A stretch of 64,000 nt of DNA from Stutzerimonas kunmingensis (GTDB lineage: Bacteria > Pseudomonadota > Gammaproteobacteria > Pseudomonadales > Pseudomonadaceae). Where the stretch lies: NCBI RefSeq assembly GCF_014764705.1, contig NZ_JACXXG010000021.1, forward strand, positions 1-64,000, in the 5' to 3' direction. The first letter of the stretch is position 1. The number at the start of each line of letters is the position of its first letter. A program made the translations under genes and the position numbers. The notes below the pieces were generated by a model. It was not told the DNA's origin, searched no databases, and was given only the letters and a program-made list of their open reading frames with translations. Below are positions 23,950 to 33,150 of this stretch, in pieces.

Positions 23950-25527
23950 TCAGATCGCGCGTTCGTTGAGCAGACGGCCGATCTGCTCGGCCTGGCGCAG
24001 GGCCAGCGCGACGATGGTGAGGGTGGGGTTCTGGCCGCCGCTGGTGGTGAACTGGCTGCCATCGGAGACGAACAGGTTGGGGATGTCATGGCTCTGGCCC
24101 CACTCGTTCACCACGCCGTCGCGGGCCTTGGCGCTCATGCGGTTGGTGCCCATGTTGTGGCTGGCCGGGTAGGGCGGCAGCTCGATGATGTCGGTGGCAC
24201 CGGCGGCCTCGTAGCACTTCGCGGTGGCGGCGACGCCGTGCTTGCGCATGGCCGCATCCATCGGGTGATCGCTCTTGGTCACCACCGGAATCGGCAGACC
24301 GTACTGGTCCTTTTCGCTGTCATGCAGGGTGATGCGATTGTTCTCCAGCGGCAGGTCTTCGCCGCACAGCCAGACCCCGGACATGTGGTTGTACTTCTCC
24401 ATCCGCGACGTGAACTGCTTGCCCCAGCCCTTGGGTGTCGGGTCAAGGAAGGCGGAGAGGAAGGGCAGGCCGAGGGCGAGGATTTCCAGCCGGTAACCGC
24501 CGACGAAACCGCGCGACGGGTCGTTGTAGGACTCGTCGGAGATGACCCCCGCGCAGGTGGTGCCGCGGTGCATGTTCACCGGCTTGGGCATCACCGCGAA
24601 GATGCCGGCGGTGGTGTGGGTCATGTAGTTGCGTCCGACCTGGCCGGAGGAGTTGGCCAGCCCGTCGGGGAACATTGCCGAGGCGGAGTTGAGCAACAGC
24701 CGCGGCGACTCGATGGAGTTGCCGGCCATGCAGACCACCCGGGCCTTCTGCCGCTGGATGGTGCCGCTGGCATCGGCGTAGACCACGGCATTGGCGCGGC
24801 CCTTGGCGTCATGCTCGATGCGCAGCACCATCGATTGCGGCCGCACTTCGCAGTAGCCGCTGGCTTCGGCGCGGGGGATGTCGGTGTAGAGCGTCGACCA
24901 CTTCGCCCCCATCTTGCAGCCCTGCATGCAGAAGCCGAGCTGCTGGCAGGCGGCGCGCTCGTCGTAGGGCTCGGTGTTGATCGCGATCGGCCCGGAGAGG
25001 ATCTCCTTGTAGCCGACCCGCTTGGCGCCGGTGGCCAGCACCTTGAAGGAGTTGTGCCAGGGGTGATAGGCCATGCCGGTGCTCGGCCCGGTCACGCCCA
25101 TGTGCTTTTCGGCTTTCTCGTACCAGGGCGCCATTTCCTCCAGCGTCACCGGCCAGTCGAGCAGGTTGGCGCCGGCGATGTCGCCGTTGATGCTCTGCAT
25201 GTTGAATTCGAAGTCACGAAAGCGCAGGGCGATGCCGGCCCAGTGCACGGTGCTGCCGCCGACGCCCTTGACGATCCAGGCGGGCAGGGTCGGATTGTTT
25301 TCGGTCAGGTGCCAGCCACCGGCGGCCTGGCGTTTGTCGAGCCAGGAGATCTTCTTGAACATCGCCCACTCGTCGTTCTCGATGTCCTCCAGCGTGTGGC
25401 GCTTGCCGGCTTCCAGCACCACGCTGCGAATCTTCTGTTTGGCCAGCGCGTTGGCGAGCGTCCCGCCGCCGGCACCGGAGCCGATGATCACCACGACGCC
25501 ATCGTCATCCTGGGCAAAAGTTGCCAT
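23950..25527 (-). CDS. GMC-family FAD oxidoreductase
   Basis: Flavoprotein dehydrogenase of 525 residues. The FAD-binding VVVIIGSGAGGGTLANALA is near 11-28. KGVGGSTVHWAG, GNSIESPRLLLNS and the C-terminal PASHNMGTNRM...NLFVSDGSQFTTSGGQNPTLTI carry the GMC active site (His in ASHNMG). It resembles large subunits of membrane gluconate- or alcohol-type dehydrogenases, which pair with a Tat-exported subunit 3 such as the gene just upstream. No signal peptide of its own, so co-export with subunit 3 is expected. No cytochrome subunit is adjacent. Confidence 0.88.
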   Translation of the reverse strand: MATFAQDDDGVVVIIGSGAGGGTLANALAKQKIRSVVLEAGKRHTLEDIENDEWAMFKKISWLDKRQAAGGWHLTENNPTLPAWIVKGVGGSTVHWAGIALRFRDFEFNMQSINGDIAGANLLDWPVTLEEMAPWYEKAEKHMGVTGPSTGMAYHPWHNSFKVLATGAKRVGYKEILSGPIAINTEPYDERAACQQLGFCMQGCKMGAKWSTLYTDIPRAEASGYCEVRPQSMVLRIEHDAKGRANAVVYADASGTIQRQKARVVCMAGNSIESPRLLLNSASAMFPDGLANSSGQVGRNYMTHTTAGIFAVMPKPVNMHRGTTCAGVISDESYNDPSRGFVGGYRLEILALGLPFLSAFLDPTPKGWGKQFTSRMEKYNHMSGVWLCGEDLPLENNRITLHDSEKDQYGLPIPVVTKSDHPMDAAMRKHGVAATAKCYEAAGATDIIELPPYPASHNMGTNRMSAKARDGVVNEWGQSHDIPNLFVSDGSQFTTSGGQNPTLTIVALALRQAEQIGRLLNERAI

Positions 25528-25576
25528 GGGGTATTCCTCGTCTTGTTCTTGTTGTTATCCCGTGTGCACGGGGTGG

Positions 25577-26082
25577 TCAGAGCCAGTTCAGATCGTTGAA
25601 CCCGCGGTTGACGTAGCCGCCGTATTCCCAGGACGAACCCTCGTAGCCGAACAGCGGGAACAGCGCCTTGTTGTCGTACAGGCCGAACATCAGGCTGCTG
25701 CGCACGGCGTCTTGAAGAAGGGGGTGTTTTCGATCTTGGTCAGCAGGGCCACGCGCTCTGCTTCGTCGAGCTGTTCGAATGGCGAGCCATGGGCTTGCTG
25801 CGCCTGCTGCTGCAGTACGTCCAGGCCGCGAGCGACCAGGGCCGGCTGCTCGTCCACCAGACCGAGCAGGGGCTGCACGTAGTGGTGGTCGCTGATGAAC
25901 TCGTGGGGAAATACATCGCGGCCCATGCGCAGCAGGCCATCGGGCAGGTCTGGCAGGCGTTCCTCGGCGAGCAGGTTCACCGGAATCAGTTGCGACAGGC
26001 TGAATGCCAGCAAGGACTGGCCGGAAATGGAAAGAAAACGTCGCCGGTTTAGCGTGCCGTGCGGGCGAGCTGAATCGTGCAT
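25577..26082 (-). pseudogene. Gluconate 2-dehydrogenase subunit 3-like protein, frameshifted
   Basis: Small Tat-exported partner of GMC dehydrogenases. The N terminus has a twin-arginine signal (NRRRFLSISG). The first frame runs to TPFFKTPCAAA and stops at about 25690. The next frame continues directly with DAVRSSLMFGLYDNKALF and YEGSSWEYGGYVNRGFNDL, a typical end, stopping at 25577-25579. One base appears missing near 25714 (the codon for a Gln in FFQDAV would restore the frame). First gene of the operon. It is either a real mutation or a sequencing/assembly error, so the truncated product may lack its C-terminal third. Confidence 0.82.
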
Positions 26083-26173
26083 GACATAGCTCCTGATTAT
26101 TACCGGCAGTTCCGTGGTGCTCGGAATGCTGGCGATCTTGTTATGCGAAGAGTTTTTTCCGCAAAACAGTAGG

Positions 26174-26189
26174 AGCAGTTGTCATGCCA
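26174..26189 (-). promoter_or_regulatory. Sigma-54 promoter (-24/-12) of the catabolic operon
   Basis: On the minus strand TGGCATGACAACTGCT has GG (26188-26187) and GC (26176-26175) separated by 10 bp, close to the sigma-54 consensus TGGCAC-N5-TTGC. It lies about 92 bp upstream of the Tat subunit 3 gene and about 85 bp downstream of a palindromic operator array. That fits control by the AcoR-like activator encoded divergently. Confidence 0.78.
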
Positions 26190-26272
26190 ACTTTTAGTAA
26201 GGGTCTATGATTTTGGTAAGCGATTGATAAATATGGTTTTTTGGTAACTTTGCGGTGCTTGTTTATTTAATG

Positions 26273-26324
26273 TGTAAAGCGATTTAGGCGTTACACCTGT
26301 AAAGCGCTGTAAAGCGTTTTACAG
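26273..26324. promoter_or_regulatory. Operator array for the AcoR-like activator
   Basis: Repeated TGTAAAGCG elements: a dyad from 26273 (TGTAAAGCG) to 26295 (GCGTTACA), then CTGTAAAGCG at 26297-26306 directly followed by CTGTAAAGCGTTTTACAG at 26307-26324, a near-perfect palindrome. Position between the divergent operon and activator gene and distance from the -24/-12 promoter suit an upstream activating sequence. Binding is inferred. The rest of the 26083-26478 gap contains no gene. Confidence 0.7.
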
Positions 26325-26478
26325 TACGGCGACAAACAATATGAATAGACAAAGTGCTTCTAAAGTTCAGGCTGGTCTGTCCGGGTCAATGGTTTATCCT
26401 TCGTTTATTGCAAAACAATAAAGCGTTTCACTGGAGTCGCCTGCGCTCGGTCTGGCGCGAGCACTTCGAGGAGGAGGC

Positions 26479-28410
26479 ATGAATCTGCTATCCGGTCCGG
26501 TCAGCCATATCGACGCGGTGCTATCGCTGGCCAATGCGCCGCACCTGCCCGGTGATCGTGATCCGATCATCGCGCGCTCCTGGCACCGCTGTGTGCACGA
26601 CTACGGCCTGGATCCGGCGCGACCTGCCGAAGCCCGATTCGTCCCGCGGCAGGTGCTGCGCGAACATCAGGATCAGGCCGACGAGCTGATCAATGTCGCC
26701 CGCGCCGGCGTCGAGCAGCTCTACCGGCAGATCGCCGAGCTGGGTTACGTGATCCTGCTGACCGACAACCGCGGTATCGCAGTGCAGTTTCTCGGCGACC
26801 CGGCAGACGAAAAGGCGCATCGCAAGACCGGCCTGTTCCTCGGTTCGGACTGGGGCGAAGACCATACCGGCACCTGCGCAGTCGGCACCTGCATCAAGGA
26901 GCAGCAGGCGCTCACCTGTCACCAGCAGGATCATTTCAGCGTCTGGCATACCAACCTCACCTGCACCGCGGTGCCCATGTTCAACCCGCACGGCCAGCTG
27001 CTGGCCGTGCTGGATATTTCGGCGCTGCATTCACCACCGACCAAGGATTCCCAGACCTTCGCCCTGCAGCTGGTCAAGCAGTACGCGCGGATGATTGAGG
27101 ATGCCTACTTCATGCGCGTCTATCGCGAGCGGCCGATCCTCTGTTTCGACGGTTCCCGCGAGTTCGTCCTGATCAACCGTCGCTATCTGCTGGCGCTGGG
27201 TGACGATGGCGAGTTGCTCGCCGGCAACACCGCCGCCCGCGGTCTGCTGGCCGAGCACGGGTTGATGGTGCCGGGGCCCTTTGGCTCCCTGGCGCAGGCG
27301 CGGATCGACCAACTGTTCGATTGCGAACTGAGCGATGTGCTGAGCATTCCCTACGCCAGCCATGACCAGGTTCGCGCCTTTCGCACCCATCGCCACCAGC
27401 TGTTCTTCGCCGCCTTGATGGAGCCGCGTCGCCGTGCACCGGAGCCGGCCGAACGCAGCGCGCCCGGTGGGCATGCCGCGCTCGATGCCCTGGCCGACGA
27501 TGACCCGGTGATGCGCAAGATGCTGGCCCGCGCCAAGCGTCTATGCAGCGAGCCGCTGAACGTACTGCTCAATGGCGAGACCGGCACCGGCAAGGAACGC
27601 TTGGCCAAGGCGCTGCACGAAAGCGGTTGCCGGCGCAGCAAACCTTTCGTGGCGATCAACTGCGGCGCGATGCCCGAATCGCTGATCGAAAGCGAACTGT
27701 TCGGTTATGCCCCGGGCACCTTTACCGGTGCCCGGGGCAAGGGCATGCGCGGGCTGATCCAGCAGGCCGACGGCGGCACGCTGTTCCTCGATGAAATCGG
27801 CGACATGCCGCTGCACTTGCAGACCCGGCTGTTACGGGTGCTGGCCGAGCAGGAAGTGATGCCGCTGGGTGCCGAGAAACCGGTGAAGGTGGATATCCGC
27901 GTGGTGGCCGCCAGCCACCGCGACCTGCGGCAGATGGTAGAGAGCGGGGCGTTTCGCGAGGACCTGTTCTACCGCCTGAACGGCGCGTCGCTGAAGCTGC
28001 CTCCGCTGCGCGAGCGCGCCGACAAGGGCTTTCTCATCGAGCGGGTGTTCGCCGAACTCGCCGAGGGCCGGCCGGGCAATCCGCACCTGCGTGGCGATGC
28101 CATGAGTGCGCTGCTGGCTTATCCCTGGCCGGGCAACATCCGCGAGCTGCGCAACGTATTGCAGTACGCACTGGCGACCTGTGAGGGTGACGAGATTACC
28201 GTGCAGGATCTGCCGGACGAGTGCCTGCCACCGATTCTGGCGCGCTGTCGTCAGTCGTCGGCCCCGTCCGAACCCGAGTCGGCGTCGGCACTGCGCGACC
28301 AGCTGCGCCGGCATCGCTGGAACGTCAGCGCCGTCGCGAGGGAACTAGGCGTGTCGCGCCCGACGGTGTACCGGCGCATGCGCGTGCTGGGTATCGAAGC
28401 GCCGGTATGA
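26479..28410 (+). CDS. acoR: AcoR-like sigma-54-dependent activator
   Basis: Enhancer-binding regulator of 643 residues. The N-terminal GAF-type sensor region is about 1-330. The AAA+ domain has Walker A GETGTGKE near 366, the sigma-54 contact loop GTFTGA (GAFTGA in most family members), Walker B LFLDEIGD and the RED/FYRL arginine finger region. The C-terminal Fis-type helix-turn-helix is NVSAVARELGVSRPTVYRRM. A GAGGAGG ribosome site precedes the ATG. It is divergent from the 2-oxo-acid dehydrogenase operon, which has a sigma-54 promoter, so it very likely activates it on sensing acetoin or a related diol product. Confidence 0.9.
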   Translation: MNLLSGPVSHIDAVLSLANAPHLPGDRDPIIARSWHRCVHDYGLDPARPAEARFVPRQVLREHQDQADELINVARAGVEQLYRQIAELGYVILLTDNRGIAVQFLGDPADEKAHRKTGLFLGSDWGEDHTGTCAVGTCIKEQQALTCHQQDHFSVWHTNLTCTAVPMFNPHGQLLAVLDISALHSPPTKDSQTFALQLVKQYARMIEDAYFMRVYRERPILCFDGSREFVLINRRYLLALGDDGELLAGNTAARGLLAEHGLMVPGPFGSLAQARIDQLFDCELSDVLSIPYASHDQVRAFRTHRHQLFFAALMEPRRRAPEPAERSAPGGHAALDALADDDPVMRKMLARAKRLCSEPLNVLLNGETGTGKERLAKALHESGCRRSKPFVAINCGAMPESLIESELFGYAPGTFTGARGKGMRGLIQQADGGTLFLDEIGDMPLHLQTRLLRVLAEQEVMPLGAEKPVKVDIRVVAASHRDLRQMVESGAFREDLFYRLNGASLKLPPLRERADKGFLIERVFAELAEGRPGNPHLRGDAMSALLAYPWPGNIRELRNVLQYALATCEGDEITVQDLPDECLPPILARCRQSSAPSEPESASALRDQLRRHRWNVSAVARELGVSRPTVYRRMRVLGIEAPV

Positions 28411-28424
28411 CCGGCGCCAGGGCT

Positions 28425-29945
28425 CTACTCGCTGACCGGCTGTTCCGCCGGCGAGGCTTTTTCAGCGGCGATATCGAAGGCGATGCTCCAGTTGTGCAGT
28501 GGGTAGGGCTGGTGCACCAGTGCCTTGATGTTGGCTTCGGCAGGCATGAGGTCGGGCAGGTATTCGTAGGTGGCGTCGGCGCGCATCGGGTCGCTGTCGC
28601 GCAGCTGACCAGCGCCGCCGACCTGGTGGCTGGCGTAGCTGATGCGTGGCTGACCGCTGAGATCGCGACCGGCGCGCAGGCGCACGACGGTGTCGGCGGC
28701 GATGTCGACGGCTTCGACGGGCACTTCGCCGTTGTCGTCACGCAGTACGAAACCCTTGTTCTTCACGTCGCGGGCCTGGTGGCCGAGGTACGGCTGGTCG
28801 AACGCCAATGGCGGGTGCGGCACGTGGTAGTCGATCAGCACGTCGCGGCCGTCCGCCGTGGCCTGGCGCGGTGCGAGCGGGGTCCAGCCCTTACGCTCGA
28901 TGACGACGCGATGGTAGACCTTGCCGAGCATCTGGCCGAACCAGCGATAGCCGTTCGCCGACAGGTGCACGCCCTTGTCGGTGTAGGGATAGACCGGGCC
29001 GACCAGATACCAGCCGGGTTCTTCCCGGGCCAGTTCCCATTGCGCCATGCCGACCGCGAGCGAACCGTCCTTGACCGAGGATTTGGCGTCGGTCTGGTAG
29101 CTGAAGAAGGCCGGCATCTTTTCCTGCCCGGCGATGGCCTTGGCGGCGTCGGCGTAGAGGTCGTCGCGCAGCTGGCGCAGTTTGGCCTTGTAGTACGCCT
29201 GATCGTTCTTGCCGCCGTTGGTGTGGGAATAGTCGTACTCGCCCTGCAACCAGAAGAACGCGCTGATGCTGTAACTGGCCTGTTGCGCATCGGCCAGCGC
29301 TTTGGCCTGATCGACCGCCTGGGTCACGCGCAGGTATTCGTTGGTGCCGCCGCTTTTCGAGAGCTGGGCAATGGAGCGACCCGAGGTCGAGGCGTTGCTG
29401 GCGACGAACAGGTGTTCCGGATCGGTGTCGCGGCCGAGGTGATGCAGATAGAGCCGACGTGCCATATTCAGCGCGCCGACTTCCACCGATTCGCCTTCCT
29501 CCTGCGCCTGCGGCGCGAGCTTGCCGACCTTCTCTGCATCGAGCACCACGGCCGCGTTGCTCTTCTGCTGCACCACGGCACGCAGCGGGGTGAAGGCTGC
29601 TTCGCCCACTGGCTTGAACGACGCGCCGCTGAAGGCTGCCGAGCGTGGTGACTGGCCGAGCATCAGGTTGTCGTAGCGTGGCGCGACGGACAGCGCCGGC
29701 CAGCCCTCGGCGGCGGAGGCGAGCGACTGGCCGTAGGTGATGATGTGGTTGTACTTGCTTTCCAGCGGCTGGGTCAGCTCGTTCGGCTTGGCCAGGAGCT
29801 CGGCGGTCAGGCGCTTGTTCTCGGCGTCGCGGGCGGCCAGCTGCCCCTCTGTTTCGGCCGCCAGACTGGGCGTGGCCAGGGCGAGCAGGAGTGCGGCGGC
29901 GAGGGTGCTGTGCAGGATCGTCGGTTGATCAGGGCGATGGGGCAT
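28425..29945 (-). CDS. Exported SGNH-type carbohydrate esterase
   Basis: Exported hydrolase of 506 residues with signal peptide about 1-29 (ALLLALATPSLAA). The nucleophile region is ITYGQSLASAAEGW, followed by FFWLQGEYDYSH (equivalent of WYQGE-D in sialate/acetyl esterases) and HLSANGYRWFGQMLG carrying the catalytic His. This fits the sialate O-acetylesterase/DUF303-like SGNH group, and a beta-rich C-terminal domain follows. Substrate unknown, no sugar-utilisation genes nearby. Convergent with acoR, 14 bp apart. Confidence 0.72.
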   Translation of the reverse strand: MPHRPDQPTILHSTLAAALLLALATPSLAAETEGQLAARDAENKRLTAELLAKPNELTQPLESKYNHIITYGQSLASAAEGWPALSVAPRYDNLMLGQSPRSAAFSGASFKPVGEAAFTPLRAVVQQKSNAAVVLDAEKVGKLAPQAQEEGESVEVGALNMARRLYLHHLGRDTDPEHLFVASNASTSGRSIAQLSKSGGTNEYLRVTQAVDQAKALADAQQASYSISAFFWLQGEYDYSHTNGGKNDQAYYKAKLRQLRDDLYADAAKAIAGQEKMPAFFSYQTDAKSSVKDGSLAVGMAQWELAREEPGWYLVGPVYPYTDKGVHLSANGYRWFGQMLGKVYHRVVIERKGWTPLAPRQATADGRDVLIDYHVPHPPLAFDQPYLGHQARDVKNKGFVLRDDNGEVPVEAVDIAADTVVRLRAGRDLSGQPRISYASHQVGGAGQLRDSDPMRADATYEYLPDLMPAEANIKALVHQPYPLHNWSIAFDIAAEKASPAEQPVSE

Positions 29946-30184
29946 GAAGTTGTTCCGGATGCGCTGGGCAGTTTCGTGCGGCTGCCTGCGGGCGAGCCGT
30001 GGACAATTGGCGAACGCGCTTTCGACGATGGCGAAGGAGGTAAGTTCGCGACCGCCATGTCGATGGCGGATTGGCTATGCTGTCGCGCATTCGAGCAGCG
30101 ATGCGCAGCAGGCTTCGGCAGGTCGAACGATGCCGCTGCCGGCCGTTCCCATGCACGTCATCCCGTTACCAGAGGAGAATTCCA

Positions 30185-31195
30185 ATGAGCCACAAAGCCA
30201 TATTCGTACAGCCCGGCGGCGGTTATGACCGGGTCATCGTCGGCACCAGCGAGGCCCCCAGGCCGGAGGCCGGCGAGATCACCGTGCGCCTGCGCGCCAA
30301 CTCGCTCAACTACCACGATTTCGCGGTGGTCAGCGGCATGTGGGGCCCCAGCGAGCCACGCATTCCCATGGCCGATGGTGCCGGTGAAGTGGTGGCGGTG
30401 GGTTCGGGCGTGACTGAATTCGCCGTTGGCGATGCGGTGGTCAGCACCTTCTTCCCCGACTGGCTGGCCGGTGAGCCGCTGATCGAGGGTTTCGCCACGG
30501 TGCCGGGCGATGGCGTCGATGGTTATGCACGGGAAATGGTCACCGCCCGCGCCACCTCGTTCACCCATGCGCCCAAGGGCTACAGTCATGCCGAGGCGTC
30601 TACGCTGACCACCGCCGGCCTCACTGCCTGGCGTGCGCTGATGGCCGACGGCAAGCTGAAACCCGGCGACAGCGTGCTGATCCAGGGCACCGGCGGCGTT
30701 TCCATCTTTGCCCTGCAGTTCGCCAAGATGGCCGGCGCCACGGTCATCGCCACCTCGTCCAGCGATGCCAAGCTGGAGCGCCTGCGCGAGATGGGCGCCG
30801 ATCACCTGATCAACTACCGCAGCACGCCGGCCTGGGGCGAGACGGTGCGCAAGATGACCGACGGCCGCGGCGTCGACCATGTGATCGAAGTCGGTGGGCC
30901 GGCGACGCTGGAGCAGTCGATGGTGGCGGCGCGCATCGGTGGGCATATCTCGGTGATCGGCATCCTCACTGGCGTTGCCGGCGAGCTGCCGCTGGTACCG
31001 GCCCTTGTGCGCCAGTTGCGTCTGCAGGGTGTGCTGGTGGGCAGCCGCGCGCAGCAGCAAGAGATGATCCGCGCCATCGATGCCAACGGCATCCGCCCGG
31101 TGATCGACAAGCACTTCGCCGTGGACGATATCGTCGAGGCGTTCCGCTACCAGGAAACCAACCAGCACTTCGGCAAGATCTGCCTGGATATCTGA
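30185..31195 (+). CDS. MDR-family NAD(P)-dependent alcohol dehydrogenase
   Basis: Medium-chain reductase of 336 residues. ITVRLRANSLNYHDFAVVSG and DGAGEVVAVGSGV in the N-terminal half and GDSVLIQGTGGVSIFALQFAKMAGA as nucleotide-binding motif resemble quinone oxidoreductase-like members. The zinc-binding Cys cluster is absent. It probably reduces or oxidises a small carbonyl compound. Ribosome site AGAGGAG precedes the ATG at 30185. Standalone gene. Confidence 0.86.
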   Translation: MSHKAIFVQPGGGYDRVIVGTSEAPRPEAGEITVRLRANSLNYHDFAVVSGMWGPSEPRIPMADGAGEVVAVGSGVTEFAVGDAVVSTFFPDWLAGEPLIEGFATVPGDGVDGYAREMVTARATSFTHAPKGYSHAEASTLTTAGLTAWRALMADGKLKPGDSVLIQGTGGVSIFALQFAKMAGATVIATSSSDAKLERLREMGADHLINYRSTPAWGETVRKMTDGRGVDHVIEVGGPATLEQSMVAARIGGHISVIGILTGVAGELPLVPALVRQLRLQGVLVGSRAQQQEMIRAIDANGIRPVIDKHFAVDDIVEAFRYQETNQHFGKICLDI

Positions 31196-31257
31196 AGCCT
31201 GGCGTCGGCGGCGGCTGCGTTTAGAATGCGCGGCCACGCTGCCGACGATGCCCGCCC

Positions 31258-32193
31258 ATGACACCCGAACCCCTCGCCACCCTGCAAAATCACCTGCTCG
31301 ACGCGTTGGCCAACGTGCCCGGCGAGACGCGACGACTGTTCCATGGTCGCGGCCGCTGCTATCCGGGGCTCGAACAGCTAACCGTCGACTGGCTGCAGGG
31401 CTTGGTGCTGGTGGCGCTGTTCCGTGATCCGGGCGAGGCGGAGCGGGAGGCGCTAGAGCAGATGCTCATGGCGCTGACTGAGACCCCGGCCTGGAAGCAG
31501 AGCCAGGCACAGCGCTTGCTGCTGCAGCATCGCTATCTGCCGGACGCGCCGACCGAAGCGTTGCTGGGCGATGTGCCCGCCGAGTGGCTGATCAGCGAGA
31601 ACGGTCTGCGCTACAAGCTCGATCTCGGGCGCAAGCAGAACAACGGCCTGTTCCTCGATATGCGCTACGGCCGCCATTGGGTGCAGGAACACGCGCAGGG
31701 CAAACGGGTGCTCAACCTGTTCGCCTACACCTGCGGCTTTTCCGTCGCGGCGATCGCCGGTGGCGCCGAACACGTGGTCAATCTGGACATGGCCAGCGCG
31801 GCGCTGACCCGAGGGCGGGAGAACCATCGGCTGAATGGCCACGATCTCAGCAGGGTGAGCTTTCTCGGCCACGAGCTGTTCAAATCCTGGGGCAAGGTGC
31901 GCAAGCTCGGGTCGTACGACCTGATCATCATCGACCCGCCTTCCTTCCAGAAGGGCAGCTTCGCCCTGACCCGCGATTACCAGAAGATCCTGCGCAAGCT
32001 GCCGGAGTTGCTGAACGGCGGCGGCCAGGTGCTGGCCTGCGTGAATGACCCGGATATCGGCACGGACTTCCTGATCCAGGGCATGGCTGCCGAGGCGCCG
32101 CAGCTGCGCTTCGAGCAGCGCCTGGAGAACCCGCCGGAGTTTCCTGACATCAGCCCTGAGAGCGGGCTCAAGGCACTGCTGTTTTCGGCATGA
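31258..32193 (+). CDS. Class I SAM-dependent methyltransferase (RlmI-like)
   Basis: The 311 residues have a C-terminal Rossmann methyltransferase domain: FLDMRYGRHWV, the SAM loop VLNLFAYTCGFSVAAIAGGA, LDMASAAL and the catalytic-type IIDPPSFQKGSF. These are features of the RlmI/RlmK group that methylates 23S rRNA cytosine or guanine. The N-terminal PUA domain of RlmI is lacking. Probably an rRNA methyltransferase, with the target base undetermined. Convergent with the binding-protein gene at 32206. Confidence 0.85.
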   Translation: MTPEPLATLQNHLLDALANVPGETRRLFHGRGRCYPGLEQLTVDWLQGLVLVALFRDPGEAEREALEQMLMALTETPAWKQSQAQRLLLQHRYLPDAPTEALLGDVPAEWLISENGLRYKLDLGRKQNNGLFLDMRYGRHWVQEHAQGKRVLNLFAYTCGFSVAAIAGGAEHVVNLDMASAALTRGRENHRLNGHDLSRVSFLGHELFKSWGKVRKLGSYDLIIIDPPSFQKGSFALTRDYQKILRKLPELLNGGGQVLACVNDPDIGTDFLIQGMAAEAPQLRFEQRLENPPEFPDISPESGLKALLFSA

Positions 32194-32205
32194 CGCTGGG
32201 TCGAG

Positions 32206-33150
32206 TCAGTCCCTTGTGACCGGCTCTGCATCGGCCTTGCCGAGCAAGCGCTCGGCGTCCTCGATCACCTGCAGTGCCGCCAGCGGACCGCCGACGGACG
32301 TCCACAGCGAGCCGTCGACAGCGCCGAAGCGTTTGCTCTGCAGCGCCGAGAGCTGGCCGAACGCCGGGGTCTGTTCGGCCTGACGCATGGCCTCGACCGC
32401 CTCGCCGCTGGTAGCCAGGGTGCCGATCACCAGCCAGTCGGCATCCAGCAGTTCCAGTGACTCCAGACTCAGTGCCATCGAGTGGGTGTGACCGGGGTCC
32501 TGCTGATGGGCTGGGCGGGTGAGGCCGATGTCTTCGATGACCGTGCTGGCGAAGGCGTCCTTGAACATGTACGAGGGGCCCTTGGGATTCCAGCGCACGA
32601 TGCTGAGGGTTTCGCCCTGATGCGTGCTCAGCCGCTCGCGCGCCTGTTCGACCCGGGCGCGGTAGCGGTCCAGCACGGCGTTGGCTTCGGCGTTCTTGTT
32701 CAGGATCTGCGCGGTGCGCTGCATGGTTTCCTGCCAGGGGCGACCCCAACTGTAGGTGATCACGGTCGGTGCGATCTCGTTGAGGATCGCCAGCTGCTCC
32801 GGCTTTACCGGGCCGGTGAGGATCAGATCGGGCTCCAGTTCGAGCAGGGTTTCCAGATTCGGATTGTCCAGATCGCCGACCACCGGGACGTCCGCCGGCA
32901 GCTTGCCTTCGAGGTAGCGCGGCGGTGCAGCCTGGCCGCGGCCATTGATGCTCCCGACCGGGATGACGCCAAGGGCGAGTGCGGTATCCAGATCGATTTC
33001 GCTGAGGGTGATCACCCGCTTCGGCGTTTCCGGCACGTTGACGGTGTTGCCCATGGCATCGCTCACCTGGCGCGTATCGGCCAGGGCGGGCAGGGCGAGC
33101 AGGCTGGCCAGCAGGGCGGCGGCCAGGTGACGTGGGGTCTTGAGGGTCAT
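32206..33150 (-). CDS. Iron-siderophore ABC transporter, periplasmic binding protein
   Basis: The 314 residues have a signal peptide (about 1-24, ALPALA-DT) and a BtuF/FecB-type fold: RQVSDAMGNTVNVPETPKRVITL at the start and LLELEPDLILTG in the middle. It captures a ferric siderophore or related chelate. Last gene of the minus-strand run of permease, permease, ATPase and binding protein. The start overlaps the ATPase stop (ATGA), showing tight coupling. Confidence 0.9.
   Translation of the reverse strand: MTLKTPRHLAAALLASLLALPALADTRQVSDAMGNTVNVPETPKRVITLSEIDLDTALALGVIPVGSINGRGQAAPPRYLEGKLPADVPVVGDLDNPNLETLLELEPDLILTGPVKPEQLAILNEIAPTVITYSWGRPWQETMQRTAQILNKNAEANAVLDRYRARVEQARERLSTHQGETLSIVRWNPKGPSYMFKDAFASTVIEDIGLTRPAHQQDPGHTHSMALSLESLELLDADWLVIGTLATSGEAVEAMRQAEQTPAFGQLSALQSKRFGAVDGSLWTSVGGPLAALQVIEDAERLLGKADAEPVTRD

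Noticed and set aside
24088..25599. Long plus-strand frame opposite the GMC oxidoreductase
   Set aside because: Antisense shadow; Gly/Val/His/Asp-biased translation, no ribosome site, while the minus-strand gene has clear motifs.
30158..31264. Minus-strand frame opposite the MDR oxidoreductase
   Set aside because: Shadow frame; the plus strand encodes a complete recognisable enzyme with ribosome site.
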